Source: Exophiala sp. HKRS030 (lineage: Eukaryota > Ascomycota > Eurotiomycetes > Chaetothyriales > Herpotrichiellaceae). From it: 64,000 nucleotides of DNA. The notes under the pieces were generated by a model. That model was not told the DNA's origin and did not search any database. It worked only from the letters and a program-made list of their open reading frames with translations. The translations under genes and the position numbers were made by a program. Positions 21,211 to 32,782 of this stretch are shown piece after piece. The DNA lies in NCBI GenBank assembly GCA_023897205.1, contig JAHWDD010000010.1:1736001-1800000 (forward strand), given 5' to 3'. Position 1 is the stretch's first letter. Every line of letters starts with the position of its first letter.

Positions 21211-24000
21211 ATGGATGTCGTAGTTGATCAAGAGAAGCATCCTTTAGCATGTGCAAACCGAAGACATGATCTCCCTTGCTCGGCCATGGCAGCTTTCGGT
21301 GTGTTTGAGGCGGTCTTGGCCGGCCTCCTGAGCAGCATACTGAGACAATCCGCTTGGAGTCCAGATCTGCCGTTTCGGGATGATTTATGGACGGGCTGCC
21401 TGACCTGGGTCCTGCTCTCTGCTGGATGCTTCATCCACTCATACCGACAAAATGATCGGATTCGGGTTTCTCCTTCAGTGCGAAAGTCAGAAAAGGTACT
21501 TTGGTCCCAGCCGCTGAAGATCGCTGCATTATCGGCTGCTGGTGTGATATCACAGATCAGCAGAAGTCGAGGCGTCCTTCCCTACGCGATAGTAAGTCAC
21601 TAAGAGGCTTTTGGAGGGCTTCGCTGAATCCTAGTTTGACAGCCTTGCGTCACTTTGATCACAATCATCATTTTAACCATCTTTCCGGTACGAAAAGATG
21701 AGCGGCATCGGCTTACACCAAAGGATTATAATCCCCGAAAGAATGGATCCGTCGACGCAACAGACTCACCGTTGCGTGTTCCCTTGTTGACGGCGGTGAA
21801 TCTTGTGATAGCACTAATCTTTGGTGTATTCATGCCTTATCATCCTCTTTTGCATGATACAGTTGCCACTGATACGGTCTTATTTGTCGGCGCTCAAGTT
21901 GCAGTCTTCACATTGCTTCCACGTTTGAGCAAGACAAATGAGTCCCGACACTTGCGACTAGAATCCAGGCTTGATTGGGATTTATTTCAAAGACTATCCT
22001 TGATCTCGTTTGGATATTACGGCTGTATCCTCCTTTACTCGACCTCAGTTTCCCTGGGTGTCTTTCCAACTCCATCTATACTTCTTCGAGCGTCCTGTGA
22101 AGCGGCATGGTGGATATCCCTCATTACCCTGGTACGTGCTAGTCAATTGAAATTATCGGCCACTTTTCTGACTTGCTGGTAGTGCTATGAATCGAGGTCG
22201 CCGGTAGCAACAACATTTGACACAGTCTCCCAAAGCTTCAATCTGTTTGCCATCAGTGAAGGAGTGATCAGCTCGGTCTTGCTATTGACTTCTTCCGTGG
22301 CAGCCCTCTGGCAGTCTGTCTCAAGCATCCCTCAGAGTCAAAAGTCACGAAACTGGCTGTACCTTCTTGTCCTGATACCGTTACTGAATTGGCAACACGA
22401 TCGGCATGCGGACCTTGGACAGCAAGATGTTCAGGTTGGCCTACATCCCGTCGCAAGTATGGTCTATCACGCACAGGTAGAGTTTTCACTATTACAGCGA
22501 AAACAGTCACGGACCTTGGCACAAGCCACAAGAGAGTATACGAGGCGATATGGTAGAGAGCCGCCTCCGAAATTTGACCAATGGTTCAAACTGGCACTCA
22601 AGAACAAGTTCGTCTTGGTCGACGAATTCGACTCATTAATGAAGACACTAGAGCCTTTCTGGGGACTTGACCCAATGATGTTGCGCAACCTCAGTACACA
22701 GACTCAGGAACAGTTTCCTGATTCGTTCGCAAAGTATGAAGTTCGCCGTGGTCGAGTTATCATCACACGAGGCGACGAGGCTGCTTGGTTTCGAGCATCT
22801 ATGACAAGAATGCTTCCAGCCGAATGGGCTTACTTACTTCCCAACATGAGCCTTACATTGAACGTCTTTGACGAACCAAGAGTATCTGTTCCGCGAAGCG
22901 TTCTTGACCAAAGCTTCTTCCACACTCAATCTGTCCTCCATGGTCGAAAGCTAAGTCCCAACTCCAACACACCGAACGCTATACCGCCGCTGATATTCTA
23001 CGACCTTGGCAAACAGAATGCATGGAACGAGATGACCATGTCATGTCCTGCTGAGTCGCCAGCACAGAAACATCCCTGCGTATCGCCCACAGTAGAGGAC
23101 TATTTAGCCTTCGTTCAGAACATAGCAGAAAGCAGAGATATCTGCAACCACTGCGAGCTCCAGAACCTAGAAGGATTCATGATGAACCCAGCGACTCTTC
23201 ATCTGACCCATGCACCTGCGCCGATTTGGTCACAAGGCAAGCCATCCTCTTTCAACGATATCTTGCTCCCCAGTCCCTACTATCTGGCCCGAGATGACGA
23301 CTACAACGAAACCCATGATACCAGCTGGGAAGCTAAAGCCTCCAAACTGTACTGGGTCGGGGCAGCCACCGGTGGGCACGCGACAGAAGACAATTGGAAA
23401 CACATGCAACGCCAACGGCTGGTTCTCATGACGCAATCCAACGCAAACTCATCAACCCGTCTCCTTCACGACGACGACCAGCCAGGCATCTGGACACCAT
23501 ACGAGACCAAAATGTCCGAGATCGCGTCTCTCTTCTCAACCCGCATCGTCGGTGTGACATCTCAATGTGAGTCATTTGCATGCGAAGCCCAGAAAGACGC
23601 ATTTGGCATCGGCGACCACGAAATCGAAGATCCGTACTCCACCGCTTACGCGCACAAACTCCTCCTCGACCTCGACGGTAACGGGTTCAGCGGCCGCTTC
23701 TACCGGCTTCTTCGCTCAAGGTCCGCGGTCCTCAAACAGACAATCTTCGAAGAATGGCACGATGACCGAATTATTCCCTGGGTGCATTATATTCCCGTCA
23801 GCACGGGGTTTGATGAGTTGCCGGAGCTGGTGAGGTTTCTGGCCACGACGGAGAGTGGCGAGCGGATTGCGGCTAGGGTTGCGCAAGATGGGAGGGTGTG
23901 GGCGGATAAGGCGTTGAGGAATGTGGATATGCAGTTGGTTTGGCTGAGGATGCTTCTGGAGTATGCGAGGATCATAGACCTGGATAGAGATGTCTCATAA
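21211..24000 (+). CDS. CAP10-type glycosyltransferase (GT90) with N-terminal membrane region
   Basis: Three exons, 21211-21591, 21643-22131 and 22183-24000, all phase 0, giving 895 residues. The N-terminal 340 residues carry about eight hydrophobic segments (for example TLITIIILTIFP and AVNLVIALIFGVFMP), so it is anchored in a secretory-pathway membrane. The C-terminal 450 residues form the CAP10 domain: PSPYYLARDDDY, SKLYWVGAATGG, YKLLLDLDGNGFSGRF-like (here AHKLLLDLDGNGFSGRF), WHDDRIIPWVHYIPV and DELPELVRFLA. Homologues such as Cryptococcus Cxt1/Cap10 transfer xylose or similar sugars to polysaccharide, protein or lipid. An ATG at 21201 opens a short overlapping upstream frame that could dampen translation. 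Tail to tail with a FAD monooxygenase. Confidence 0.88.
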
Positions 24001-24158
24001 TTGCAATATTGGTTATGGTGACACAGTATTCAATTTGTATCGGCACCTGCGAGCAAATTTTCACGTCGTTCATGGCGCAAAGAAGGCTAGATGGCTACAA
24101 GCCCCGGACCAAGTCAGACATTCTTTTTCTATCATATCACATGTGCTTGGTAGTCTAC

Positions 24159-26318
24159 CTACAGCCTCGAGCCAGCGGGCGCCACAACCTCGCCATGGCC
24201 AAGCATCTGTAATAGCTCCTGGCAGCCCCTCACCAATTCCTCGACCGTATGCGTGGCAAACGCAACGAACCTATCTGGACGAACAACGACAAACCGTCTC
24301 CCCCGCAACGCTTTCTTGATGTGATACATGTCATAATCGATAGGCGTGGGCCGATGCGCACAAAGTGGCGACGCTGCGAATTCCTCTGCGGTTGCTATCC
24401 TGAACACACCGCTCGTCGACTTGTCTGTGGATGATGTATCTGAGATTTTTGGCGCTGTCGAATCGTGAACCAAGAAGCAGAACTGTTCCGGTTTCAATTC
24501 GCCCTGGGACAAGGTGTGTAGATTCGACGTTCTCAGCGCTTCTTGAACAGACGATAACTCATCGACGTTGTCAACGAGAACAAGCAGACGCAGGAAACTG
24601 GTCTGCGACCCTGCGTAGAGGGCATCATCTGAGAAAAGAATGGGGGCCTCGTTTTCGTCTTCGTCATCCCCAAAACCATGCTGCAGCGACCTGCAATAGA
24701 CCTGTGGCAGCAACAGACCCCCACCCATACTCGGTAGAAAGGCATTCATCCCCTTAATCCACTTATACCTAGCGAGCCCAGCCGCACGCGGCCCAAGTTG
24801 CAGCTGGCGTCTGACGCTGGGGACCAGTTGCATTAGCCACAAGATCAAGTCTCGACAGAAGATCTTGACCGGGTTGCTCGCTGTCGTCAACGAACCGTTG
24901 GCCACTGTAGTCGCGATCGACGTGTCGAGGTTTTGCTTTCGTTCAAGACACCAGCCGGTGAACAGGGCTTGGTAATCACAGCTGGATTCAGGTCTGCATG
25001 CCAGTGCCAATCGCCATGAGATTCCCATTGCGTCGCGGAAGCCTGATGCGATGCCTTGGCCGCCGACTAATAGATGTGTGAGTGAGACTGTGAGTTTCAA
25101 ATGTGGGAATGGGGTTTTGGGATATGCGTACATGGAGGCATGACGTGCGCAGCATCCCCACAGAGAACGACACGACCGAGATTCCAACGATTGCAGCTTC
25201 TGGCAGAAAAGGTGAAAGGTCGTGATCGCAGCACATCGATGCAATCAGCGGGAAACTGCACTGGCTTCTCAAGCCTTACGATATCGTTAGAGAGAGTCAT
25301 TTGCTGTAGCCCAGAATACTGGAACTCACCCATAGAGATGACCCGGATGTGTCAGATAAGGAAAGATGATCTCCGTCGACCGTTCATGCGATGCCATCTC
25401 CTGAGGATTCTCGCCATCTTGCACAACATACTCGAATCTCCAAAGCCGCTCACTGCGTGGCCCGAACGTGCCGCACACAGCAGGACGTTTAGGATTGCCG
25501 ATGAATCTGAAGTTCTCGGGGAAGAATCTGTCGTAGACTTCTTGTGGCGTGAATCCAAGTTTCCATAATGGGAAGTCCGGATGTGAAGATTTTGTGGGCA
25601 AAGTCATATGGTAGTTCGCGGCGACCCATGTTTCTTGATACTCGTATCTAAGCGGCAGAAACAGTCAACCCAAGACTGGAACTTCAAGACAGGTCAAAGG
25701 GAGAGGAGGGTGATTTGTGACATACCCAGGCACCGACTCAAGCGCCACGCCTCGAGGCTCAAGATAATTCTTGCGGACATATCCAGTCTTTCCATCCGCA
25801 CCGATCAGGAACTTGCCCTGGATCCATCTCCGCTCGCCCTTTGTAGTCACATACTCAACCCGCACAGCCTTTTCATCCTCCTCGATTCCCAATACAGTCG
25901 AACCAAATCGTAACTGCGAAGCCTCGCACCTCCCGGCAGCATACCTAATCCACTTCTCCAGCACCGGCTGCTTATGCGCAATGGCACCCACATGTGCCGA
26001 CGAGCCATTACTCGTGCGCAGATCGATCTTGAGAAACGGTTTTGTGCGCAGCCCTTGCTTGCCGGATATGAAATGCAGCCAGTTGAAGTGCGCGCCGATC
26101 TCAGTGTACACTTTGTCGTACAGGCTGAGGCCCTGGAGGATGCGGATGCCATCCTCGTCCAGTGCGATGCCGCGCGGGTCGGTGACTATTTCTTCTTCGC
26201 GCTCGAGAACGACGTTGGCGACTTCCATCTGGCCTAGACAGGCGCTTAGAAGCATGCCTGTTGGGCCGCCGCCGCAGATGATTACCTCTGTGCGTTCCAT
26301 TGCAGACTCGTGTGCCAT
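24159..26318 (-). CDS. Class A FAD-dependent aromatic-type monooxygenase (PheA/TfdB family)
   Basis: Four exons on the minus strand, 26318-25726, 25647-25330, 25274-25132 and 25066-24159, giving 653 residues. I chose the ATG at 26318; the open frame extends further upstream without another ATG. The FAD Rossmann motif is EVIICGGGPTGMLLS near the N-terminus, the DG-type segment is FLIGADGKTGYVR, and the GD motif VVLCGDAAHVMPPFGGQGIA is created exactly by splicing exons 3 and 4, which validates the gene model. The C-terminal 180 residues resemble the thioredoxin-like domain of phenol hydroxylases and many secondary-metabolite hydroxylases. The substrate is unknown and no biosynthetic core enzyme is adjacent. 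Confidence 0.9.
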
Positions 26319-27032
26319 GGATCCCTCGGCGAGCTGGAGTGTTGTAAGTTCAGATGGAATGCGGCTCCTGGAACTGTTATGAGATCGGACCGAGCTTGAG
26401 AATAGTCCTTTGATTCTTCGCAATGGAGCCCATATTATGAATGAGACAGATCATTGTCCATTGACACCACCCACGCGCAGAAAGGGAACACGCTGGCTTT
26501 GCCGGTGGGACACGTGGAATGATCGTGCAAGCAAGCTACTGGGAGCACGATTGAAGAAAACAGATCAAGCATCTTCATCAACCCGCCTTGAAAGTTAAAG
26601 CAATCATGGGTCACTACTCTTCGGGCCGAGTAGCTCATTCGATTCGATGTCACCGTTGGCAAACATGGAATGCCGAAGGTATAGTGCAAAACCCCGCAAA
26701 ATCTAAATTGTGGGGTTCGGGAGGTTGGCGTCAGGATTGATATCGCGGGGATTTGAAAATGCGGGACATGCGGGACGGCCGGTATCAAGCTGAAAGGAGT
26801 ACAGTCCAACTTTACTGCATGACCTTAATACAGGCAGAGTGATCAAGATGTCGAATATGGATGCAGAAATAAGTTCCGCCTTGTTGTAATATTGATACAA
26901 GATTAAGTAAATACTGGCAACGCTGCGTTTCCAATAGGTTGTACATGAAATCTAGTTAGACCAATCCCAGCTCGCTGTACAATCCCAGCTCGCTGTATCT
27001 TCCTCGGTATTGGTAGTCGCCATCGGCCAACC
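26319..27032. other. Intergenic region between monooxygenase and MTC5
   Basis: Upstream region of the monooxygenase and 3' region of MTC5. Contains the short tandem repeat at 26962-26997; otherwise nothing recognised. Confidence 0.5.
26962..26997. repeat. Perfect 2 x 18-bp tandem repeat
   Basis: CAATCCCAGCTCGCTGTA occurs twice back to back, about 35 bases beyond the MTC5 stop codon. Confidence 0.95.
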
Positions 27033-30000
27033 TCATTTCGCTTTCCTGATTGTCGCGTTACTACCCTTACTGCTCAGACCACGGCTCAAGCCGGCACCTA
27101 TTCCTCGTCCCAATGTGGCAATCTTGCCTCCAGCCCAAGGATTCAATTTCACATCCTCACTTTCCAATCCGTTGAATGATGTCTGTGCACTACCAAATCC
27201 TTCGCTATCGTCTGGGCCAATGATGACTTCTTCCGCTTCCAATATCGTCGCGCTTGGCACAGTGGCATTATGAGCGGAGATAGAAGGTGCTTTGCTTCTA
27301 GAGCCTCTCGAGGAATGTCCGGTAGTGGCGGAGGAATGTGTGCCGTTTGTGTTCATCTTGGTGACAGAACGCTGGCGTTGATGAGATTGTGTCAGGGCCA
27401 AGAACGCAGCCAGTGCAGCATCAGAGGCTCCATGAGACTCCACCAGAACCTCGCTGGTACTATCGTCAACAAATGAACGATTCGCTGAAAAGAAACTTGG
27501 GGAGCGGCCCAGGGTTGAGTTGTTGCTGTTGCTATATTGTCGAGTAAGGGACGTTGGCGGTGAAACTTCAACAGCTTCTGCTATTAACGGAAATGGGGGA
27601 CTGATCACGCTCAAAGTGGCGCATGGGCAACCACATCCAGTAGGACAGCTCTGGGTTTCAGTAGTCTGACCGTTGGCAAAATCGAGGCTCATATCGACAG
27701 AGACATCTTCAGTAGGAGTACTTGGGGAAGTTTCGTCCGATGGCCGACGAGAATCTGGAGCTTGTCTCTTCACATAATCCTTGCCAAACCATCCTTGGGC
27801 ACACTCGAAGCAGGTCATATGCCCGCAGTTCAAACATGGAACCGATAGACCTTTGATCGAGCTATAACATATGACGCAAGCCGAGTTCTGTGGAGCACGT
27901 GTCGAGATGCCAGCTGTACAATCAGAGTTCCTACATCCCCACCCGATATGCACTCCATTCTTCTCGACGGACACACGGGGCTCGCCGCAGCGTCGACAAC
28001 AATTTCTGATTTCCAAGCCCGGACTGTGAGATCGAGATAGGGATGGTGCAGCCTGCCGTCGAGGTCTCGTCATGAATGGATTATTGGTCTGAATCCTAGA
28101 ATTGGTGGGAATAGCGCTGAGCTGTTGCTGCTTGGAAAAAGGCTGGTCTGCTTCCAGATTGTCAACCTTCAGAATTTCAATACGCTGGATATGCAACTGC
28201 CACACATCGAGAAGATGAGCATAGCACGCTCGGTATAGTCTGCATTTACTGAGTAGGGCAGGTTCCATCAACATCGATGTTGGGTATCCATCCAGATCAA
28301 ATTTATCTTGGTTAAAAAGGAGCATCTTCATCTTCTTTCGCTTCGCTGGTGGCTTCTTCTGGGTTTCGTCCGAGATATCCGATGCAACGATGGATCTTAT
28401 ACTGCGACGTCCTGGCTCTGATCTCGGTCCACCATGCCGCAGATTGAAAGACGAGACGGATGAACGTGCTCCTGTGTCACGGTAATCCTGATGTGTGGCT
28501 TCCGCACTGTGAAATGAAGAACGCATCTGTCGATTAGTAGTCTGACTTCCAAAGATGCCTTGTGAGACCCAGTTCGGGGCAAGTGAACCTGAAGGACTGT
28601 ACTTTTTTATGCTAGATGCTATTGCAGATGCCGTGTTATGACTAGGTGGTGAGTTAGAATAAGATTGCGTCAGGGCGGAAAGACTGGCTCGTGCCGTGGA
28701 ATAAGCGATACTCGCAGTGGACCTGTGGTTCGATCTGTTTCCTTCCGGCGAGGTAGATACAGAGATATTGTTAGTCTGAGCTGCCATATGATCACTGAAG
28801 TCATCAGCCACGAAGCTGTGTGCTCGTGACGAAAGTCGGCTGTTCTGCCGCCCAAGACCATGACGATTTCCTAGCTGTAATCTTTGTTGGGTAGGAATGG
28901 TTTGGCCAGTAGCTACGACATCAAGGTTTGGCTTGTGGAAAAGATTTTCCTGGTCAATAAGTACGAAGCCTTCTGGCGTTTTATTTGGTTGGAAGAAGGC
29001 TTTGGCAACGGCTCTGGAGGGGAAATAAATAGATCGAGGCAGACTGTCCACGATTCCTTTTGTGTTTGACTGGATAATTGATGCTTCTTTGAGAGTGCTG
29101 CTAGGGTCCATGATGGAAGCAAAAACGCAGGACATCATAGCCAACATTTGAACGTCTCCAAGTCGCTCAAAGTGTTCGAAGAATGCAGGAATTAGGTATT
29201 GTGATCCGAAAGGGTGGTTACCCCATCGTGTGCGGCCTTTTACTCCTGCGTCGATAGACCTTTTGCCTTTTCCAGGCCTTCTCATTGTCATCTTCGCGAT
29301 GAGTGCAACATCGCCTACATCAGCGTGATCAATCTCTTTGAGGACTTCTAATGGCACAGAGTCGTCCAGTAAAAGCCCAATGAGCTTCCATATAGATTCA
29401 AGGTCGTCAAGGGAAGCTCTCCGTGCAACCTCGGCATTGTGCTTGCAAACTTCTTGACCACAGCCGAATATCTTATATTGCTCAGCCAGATCTCGTTTCG
29501 ATGGAACCAGATCGTCAAGATTGTGGATAGATATGGAACTCGTTTGTGGTGCTTCATTTAATTTCTGAACTCCAGTTGTTGACTGGTTGGATCGGTCCGG
29601 GGAGCGCGAATGCTTATGGATGCCTGAAGCGGGAATTGGAAGCGACCCTCCACGATCATGCTGTTCAGTCTCGAATGAAGCCGACGAGCTACTTGAGGAC
29701 TTCCAGGACGACTCTGAAGTATCTGAAGCCGTGTCATCATCGACAGTCCTAGTGCCAGTTCTACCTTTGGGAGCAGGAGAGCTGGTGTGTAGCCGACCGA
29801 ATCCTTCAAAGAGTCTGTTCGATTCCGTTTCTCCTAGATCTTTCACGCCGAGTGTACTTAAGAGAGAGACTGGTTCTTTGGACTTGGTAGGGAAGAAACA
29901 GACAAGCTTACCCGTGTCTGACCACAAGGCCCCACATCCTTTTGCGAAAGGAACACGTAGATTTGCTGATGTATCTAACCGTTTCCGTACCCCGCCTATC

Positions 30001-31811
30001 TGATCATCTTCATCACTGCTTGATTCATCGGCTGCAATTGTTGAGGGCTCAAGAAGTTTAGAGTCGGTGATCGATTCCCCAAGGACCCAAGCGACGATTT
30101 GTTCCAAGTTTTGCTCTCGCAGGAGGTATCGCATGACCGCTTCGAGACATCCGCGTCGTCGAGAAGCATATGTTTCAGAGATGGTTTGTAACTCGGTAGA
30201 TATGTGCTTATGTGTGGTTTCATCCACAGAGCCGGTCTTTTGCAGGCTGAGGACCGCGTTCGCATCGCGTGGGTACAGTTTAGGAAAGCGCATCTCAACT
30301 TTGAGGTAAACCTGACTCTGGTTGTCACCCCAAGGAGCTTGAAGACTCATGATCGCTTTTCGATGTGCTATATCAAGAAGCTCGAACTCGACTTTCTTAA
30401 ACTTTTCACCAACCTGTCGAATCTCCTCGGCTATTGCGTCGGGGTCCCACGAGAACACCTTCACGTTCTTCAACCATGCAATGGGATCGGTTGTTTGCCT
30501 GTTGTGGCCACGACCGTGCATGCCTGACCGTTGAGCCTGTCGACCACCGGCTACCCACCCTCGAAATTGTGAAACGGGAGCTTTATTCATGCCTATATTC
30601 GTGCTTGTGCGTGCCCGGAACTGGACCATGCTCTGCCGAGGGAATAGCTCGCCCCTTGCAGGTGGATCCACTGGAGAGTCGGTTTCATTCGGTTCATCGC
30701 GAAATGTCCGGTATACTGCTCCTCTGCGGGTAAAGTGCAGTCGTTGCACTTTTGACACACCTTTTTCATATCCAATATTCAGGTAGACGTCGGGATCTAC
30801 AGCGTGTAGTCGTAGTTCTCTGTCTGTGCCCCAGGTCACCAGCTGGAAATCTCGATGGTCAATACCATTGTTAATGTCACCACGTGCTCTCCACAAGAAT
30901 TCTTTGACTGGGCCATCATGACCGGGGAAAGTTGTGACAGGTTTGACAGGTCCGTTTTCATAGACGCCATTGACTGTTCTGCGGTCGTAGAGATGTAAGC
31001 TACTGTTTCCGCGTTGAGGCATTGCCAGTAGACCCCAGCCGAAAGGCGTGTGACGAGCTCGCCACACCGGAAAAGGAGTCTCAATGACACGTTCTGGAAG
31101 ATCGTCTGACTTGTCTAGGTCCCAAAACTTGATGGTCCGATCCAGTGAACAGGTCAAGATCTTGCCCGACTGGTGGCGGTTCCAATCAATGCCGTAGATT
31201 TTGGTATCATGGGCTTGAATGGTTCTGACTGGACGCGCCCCATGTCGATCGTCCCAAATATGGAGAAATTTGTCGTGCGAACTTGCCACGACATGCTCAT
31301 TCTGCCTGCTCCACTTGACTTGGGTCGCACCAGCAAACCAATCAGAAAACGAATTGACCGGTCTTTGAGCAGTGCGTAGATCCCAGCAGTGGACAAAACT
31401 ATCAACAGCACAAGTGGCTAGGACATCAGGGTTATGAGCGGAGAAGTTGATGTCAGTTATTGCCCTGGTATGGCCGTGCAGAACATACTCGATGGAGTCT
31501 TGCCACGACCGAGAACGAAGATTCCAAACTAAAGCCTTCTGATTCGAGGTACTGATAATCCAGTGATCGCGCGATGCAAATGGGGACCATTGTACATCAG
31601 CGACCTCCCAAGGGGTTCGATGCGGTAGATATCGTGGCGGAGCGTATGGAGAATCGAGATCAATAATGTGCAATCCTTCCTTGGAGGCCAGGACGACGTC
31701 ACGCCCACTTGGGGAGATCGATAACGCCCCAACAGGCTGTTCAAGGCGGAAGGAAGCATCCTGACCGAAGGTTTCGCTTTCAAAGGCGGATGATGGCCCA
31801 CGATGCGCCAT
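27033..31811 (-). CDS. MTC5: SEA/GATOR2 complex subunit Mtc5/Sea3 (WDR59 orthologue)
   Basis: Single uninterrupted exon, 1592 residues, ATG at 31811. WD40 repeats fill about residues 25-370 (for example VHCWDLRTAQRPV and IKFWDLDKSDD). An RWD domain lies at about 465-575 (FKKVEFELLDIAHRKAIMSL). Long Ser-rich linkers follow, and a RING-like zinc module occupies about 1270-1340 with CRRCGEP, GWGCRNSDC, CVICYSSIKG and CLNCGHMTCFECAQGWF. This WD40-RWD-RING order is that of WDR59/Sea3, a vacuole-membrane component of the GATOR2-equivalent arm that controls TORC1 in response to amino acids. A 4.8-kb gene with no intron is notable beside the intron-rich neighbours. Confidence 0.92.
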   Translation of the reverse strand: MAHRGPSSAFESETFGQDASFRLEQPVGALSISPSGRDVVLASKEGLHIIDLDSPYAPPRYLPHRTPWEVADVQWSPFASRDHWIISTSNQKALVWNLRSRSWQDSIEYVLHGHTRAITDINFSAHNPDVLATCAVDSFVHCWDLRTAQRPVNSFSDWFAGATQVKWSRQNEHVVASSHDKFLHIWDDRHGARPVRTIQAHDTKIYGIDWNRHQSGKILTCSLDRTIKFWDLDKSDDLPERVIETPFPVWRARHTPFGWGLLAMPQRGNSSLHLYDRRTVNGVYENGPVKPVTTFPGHDGPVKEFLWRARGDINNGIDHRDFQLVTWGTDRELRLHAVDPDVYLNIGYEKGVSKVQRLHFTRRGAVYRTFRDEPNETDSPVDPPARGELFPRQSMVQFRARTSTNIGMNKAPVSQFRGWVAGGRQAQRSGMHGRGHNRQTTDPIAWLKNVKVFSWDPDAIAEEIRQVGEKFKKVEFELLDIAHRKAIMSLQAPWGDNQSQVYLKVEMRFPKLYPRDANAVLSLQKTGSVDETTHKHISTELQTISETYASRRRGCLEAVMRYLLREQNLEQIVAWVLGESITDSKLLEPSTIAADESSSDEDDQIGGVRKRLDTSANLRVPFAKGCGALWSDTGKLVCFFPTKSKEPVSLLSTLGVKDLGETESNRLFEGFGRLHTSSPAPKGRTGTRTVDDDTASDTSESSWKSSSSSSASFETEQHDRGGSLPIPASGIHKHSRSPDRSNQSTTGVQKLNEAPQTSSISIHNLDDLVPSKRDLAEQYKIFGCGQEVCKHNAEVARRASLDDLESIWKLIGLLLDDSVPLEVLKEIDHADVGDVALIAKMTMRRPGKGKRSIDAGVKGRTRWGNHPFGSQYLIPAFFEHFERLGDVQMLAMMSCVFASIMDPSSTLKEASIIQSNTKGIVDSLPRSIYFPSRAVAKAFFQPNKTPEGFVLIDQENLFHKPNLDVVATGQTIPTQQRLQLGNRHGLGRQNSRLSSRAHSFVADDFSDHMAAQTNNISVSTSPEGNRSNHRSTASIAYSTARASLSALTQSYSNSPPSHNTASAIASSIKKYSPSGSLAPNWVSQGIFGSQTTNRQMRSSFHSAEATHQDYRDTGARSSVSSFNLRHGGPRSEPGRRSIRSIVASDISDETQKKPPAKRKKMKMLLFNQDKFDLDGYPTSMLMEPALLSKCRLYRACYAHLLDVWQLHIQRIEILKVDNLEADQPFSKQQQLSAIPTNSRIQTNNPFMTRPRRQAAPSLSRSHSPGLEIRNCCRRCGEPRVSVEKNGVHIGWGCRNSDCTAGISTRAPQNSACVICYSSIKGLSVPCLNCGHMTCFECAQGWFGKDYVKRQAPDSRRPSDETSPSTPTEDVSVDMSLDFANGQTTETQSCPTGCGCPCATLSVISPPFPLIAEAVEVSPPTSLTRQYSNSNNSTLGRSPSFFSANRSFVDDSTSEVLVESHGASDAALAAFLALTQSHQRQRSVTKMNTNGTHSSATTGHSSRGSRSKAPSISAHNATVPSATILEAEEVIIGPDDSEGFGSAQTSFNGLESEDVKLNPWAGGKIATLGRGIGAGLSRGLSSKGSNATIRKAK

Positions 31812-32782
31812 CAGGATAGGTGATGCAAAGCAGGGTTGAGCGGTATTCCAGTCACATCGTGCTTCTCACTATGCTTTCAGTTGTTGTCAGCTGTGGCACC
31901 CTCGGTCCAGATAAGTTCGAGCGGGAGTTTGCATTCTTTGAACACGAACATCAATGATCAGATCTCTCGCTGACCGATACAGTTGCGCGATGGGTTACGA
32001 GGAATTATACATGATTTGATTCGGTACGTTCGATAACCCGTCCTGATCGAGGGCAATGAATGAAGGTCACGTCTCAGGGTCGCCAAGCACGTGTAGTCAC
32101 GTGCCAGTCCTCGGGCGTTGGGTGGAGCATTTATGGATTGTTGGCTCCTCGGGCGCAGCAAAGCCACCTCGAGAGCCTTTTCTGGTGACAACGCGGCGAA
32201 GTCACGATTACTGGACGTGGCTCTTCCACGACGGGTTACGACTTAAAACCACCTCCGTCGTTGGGAATGACGGACAGTCTGCCCAGAACGGCAGAGCAAT
32301 ACGTACAGGTAGGTAGGCAAGACAAGGCACGGCAAGTTCACGATTGGCGGCAGCCTGCCAGCAGCGGAGGGGCCCCGCATTTAGGAGTTCTGGCCTCAAA
32401 TCCCGACCACCGACTCATCCCCCACAATGTCCTTCAGCATGAGGGCCTGCTCGAGTCCTGTCCTGCCCATTTTCTGTCTTTCTTTTTTCACTCTGCTCAG
32501 GGGGATCAAAGATTACAGGTGACTGCGATATACAGTTCATTACTTCTGGATACAAAGATACCTCTTCCATTTTTATATCCCATGAGCAGTCTGGCAAAAG
32601 ATGTACCAAGTGTCAAATGTGATCATTGAGAGAGATCTTCCTCCCTCTATACCACAATCGTGAAACGCAGCGATCTTTTCAACCTTTAGACTATTTCGCC
32701 ATCATATCTCGCAGCAGATGGTCCTTGCAGAAGTATCGATGGTTGAAATTGGTCTCGAGCATCGTCGCAACAAGGGTCAGAT
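31812..32782. other. Divergent region MTC5 / C2H2 regulator
   Basis: Shared upstream region of two divergent genes. Short frames only; no RNA gene recognised. Confidence 0.5.
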
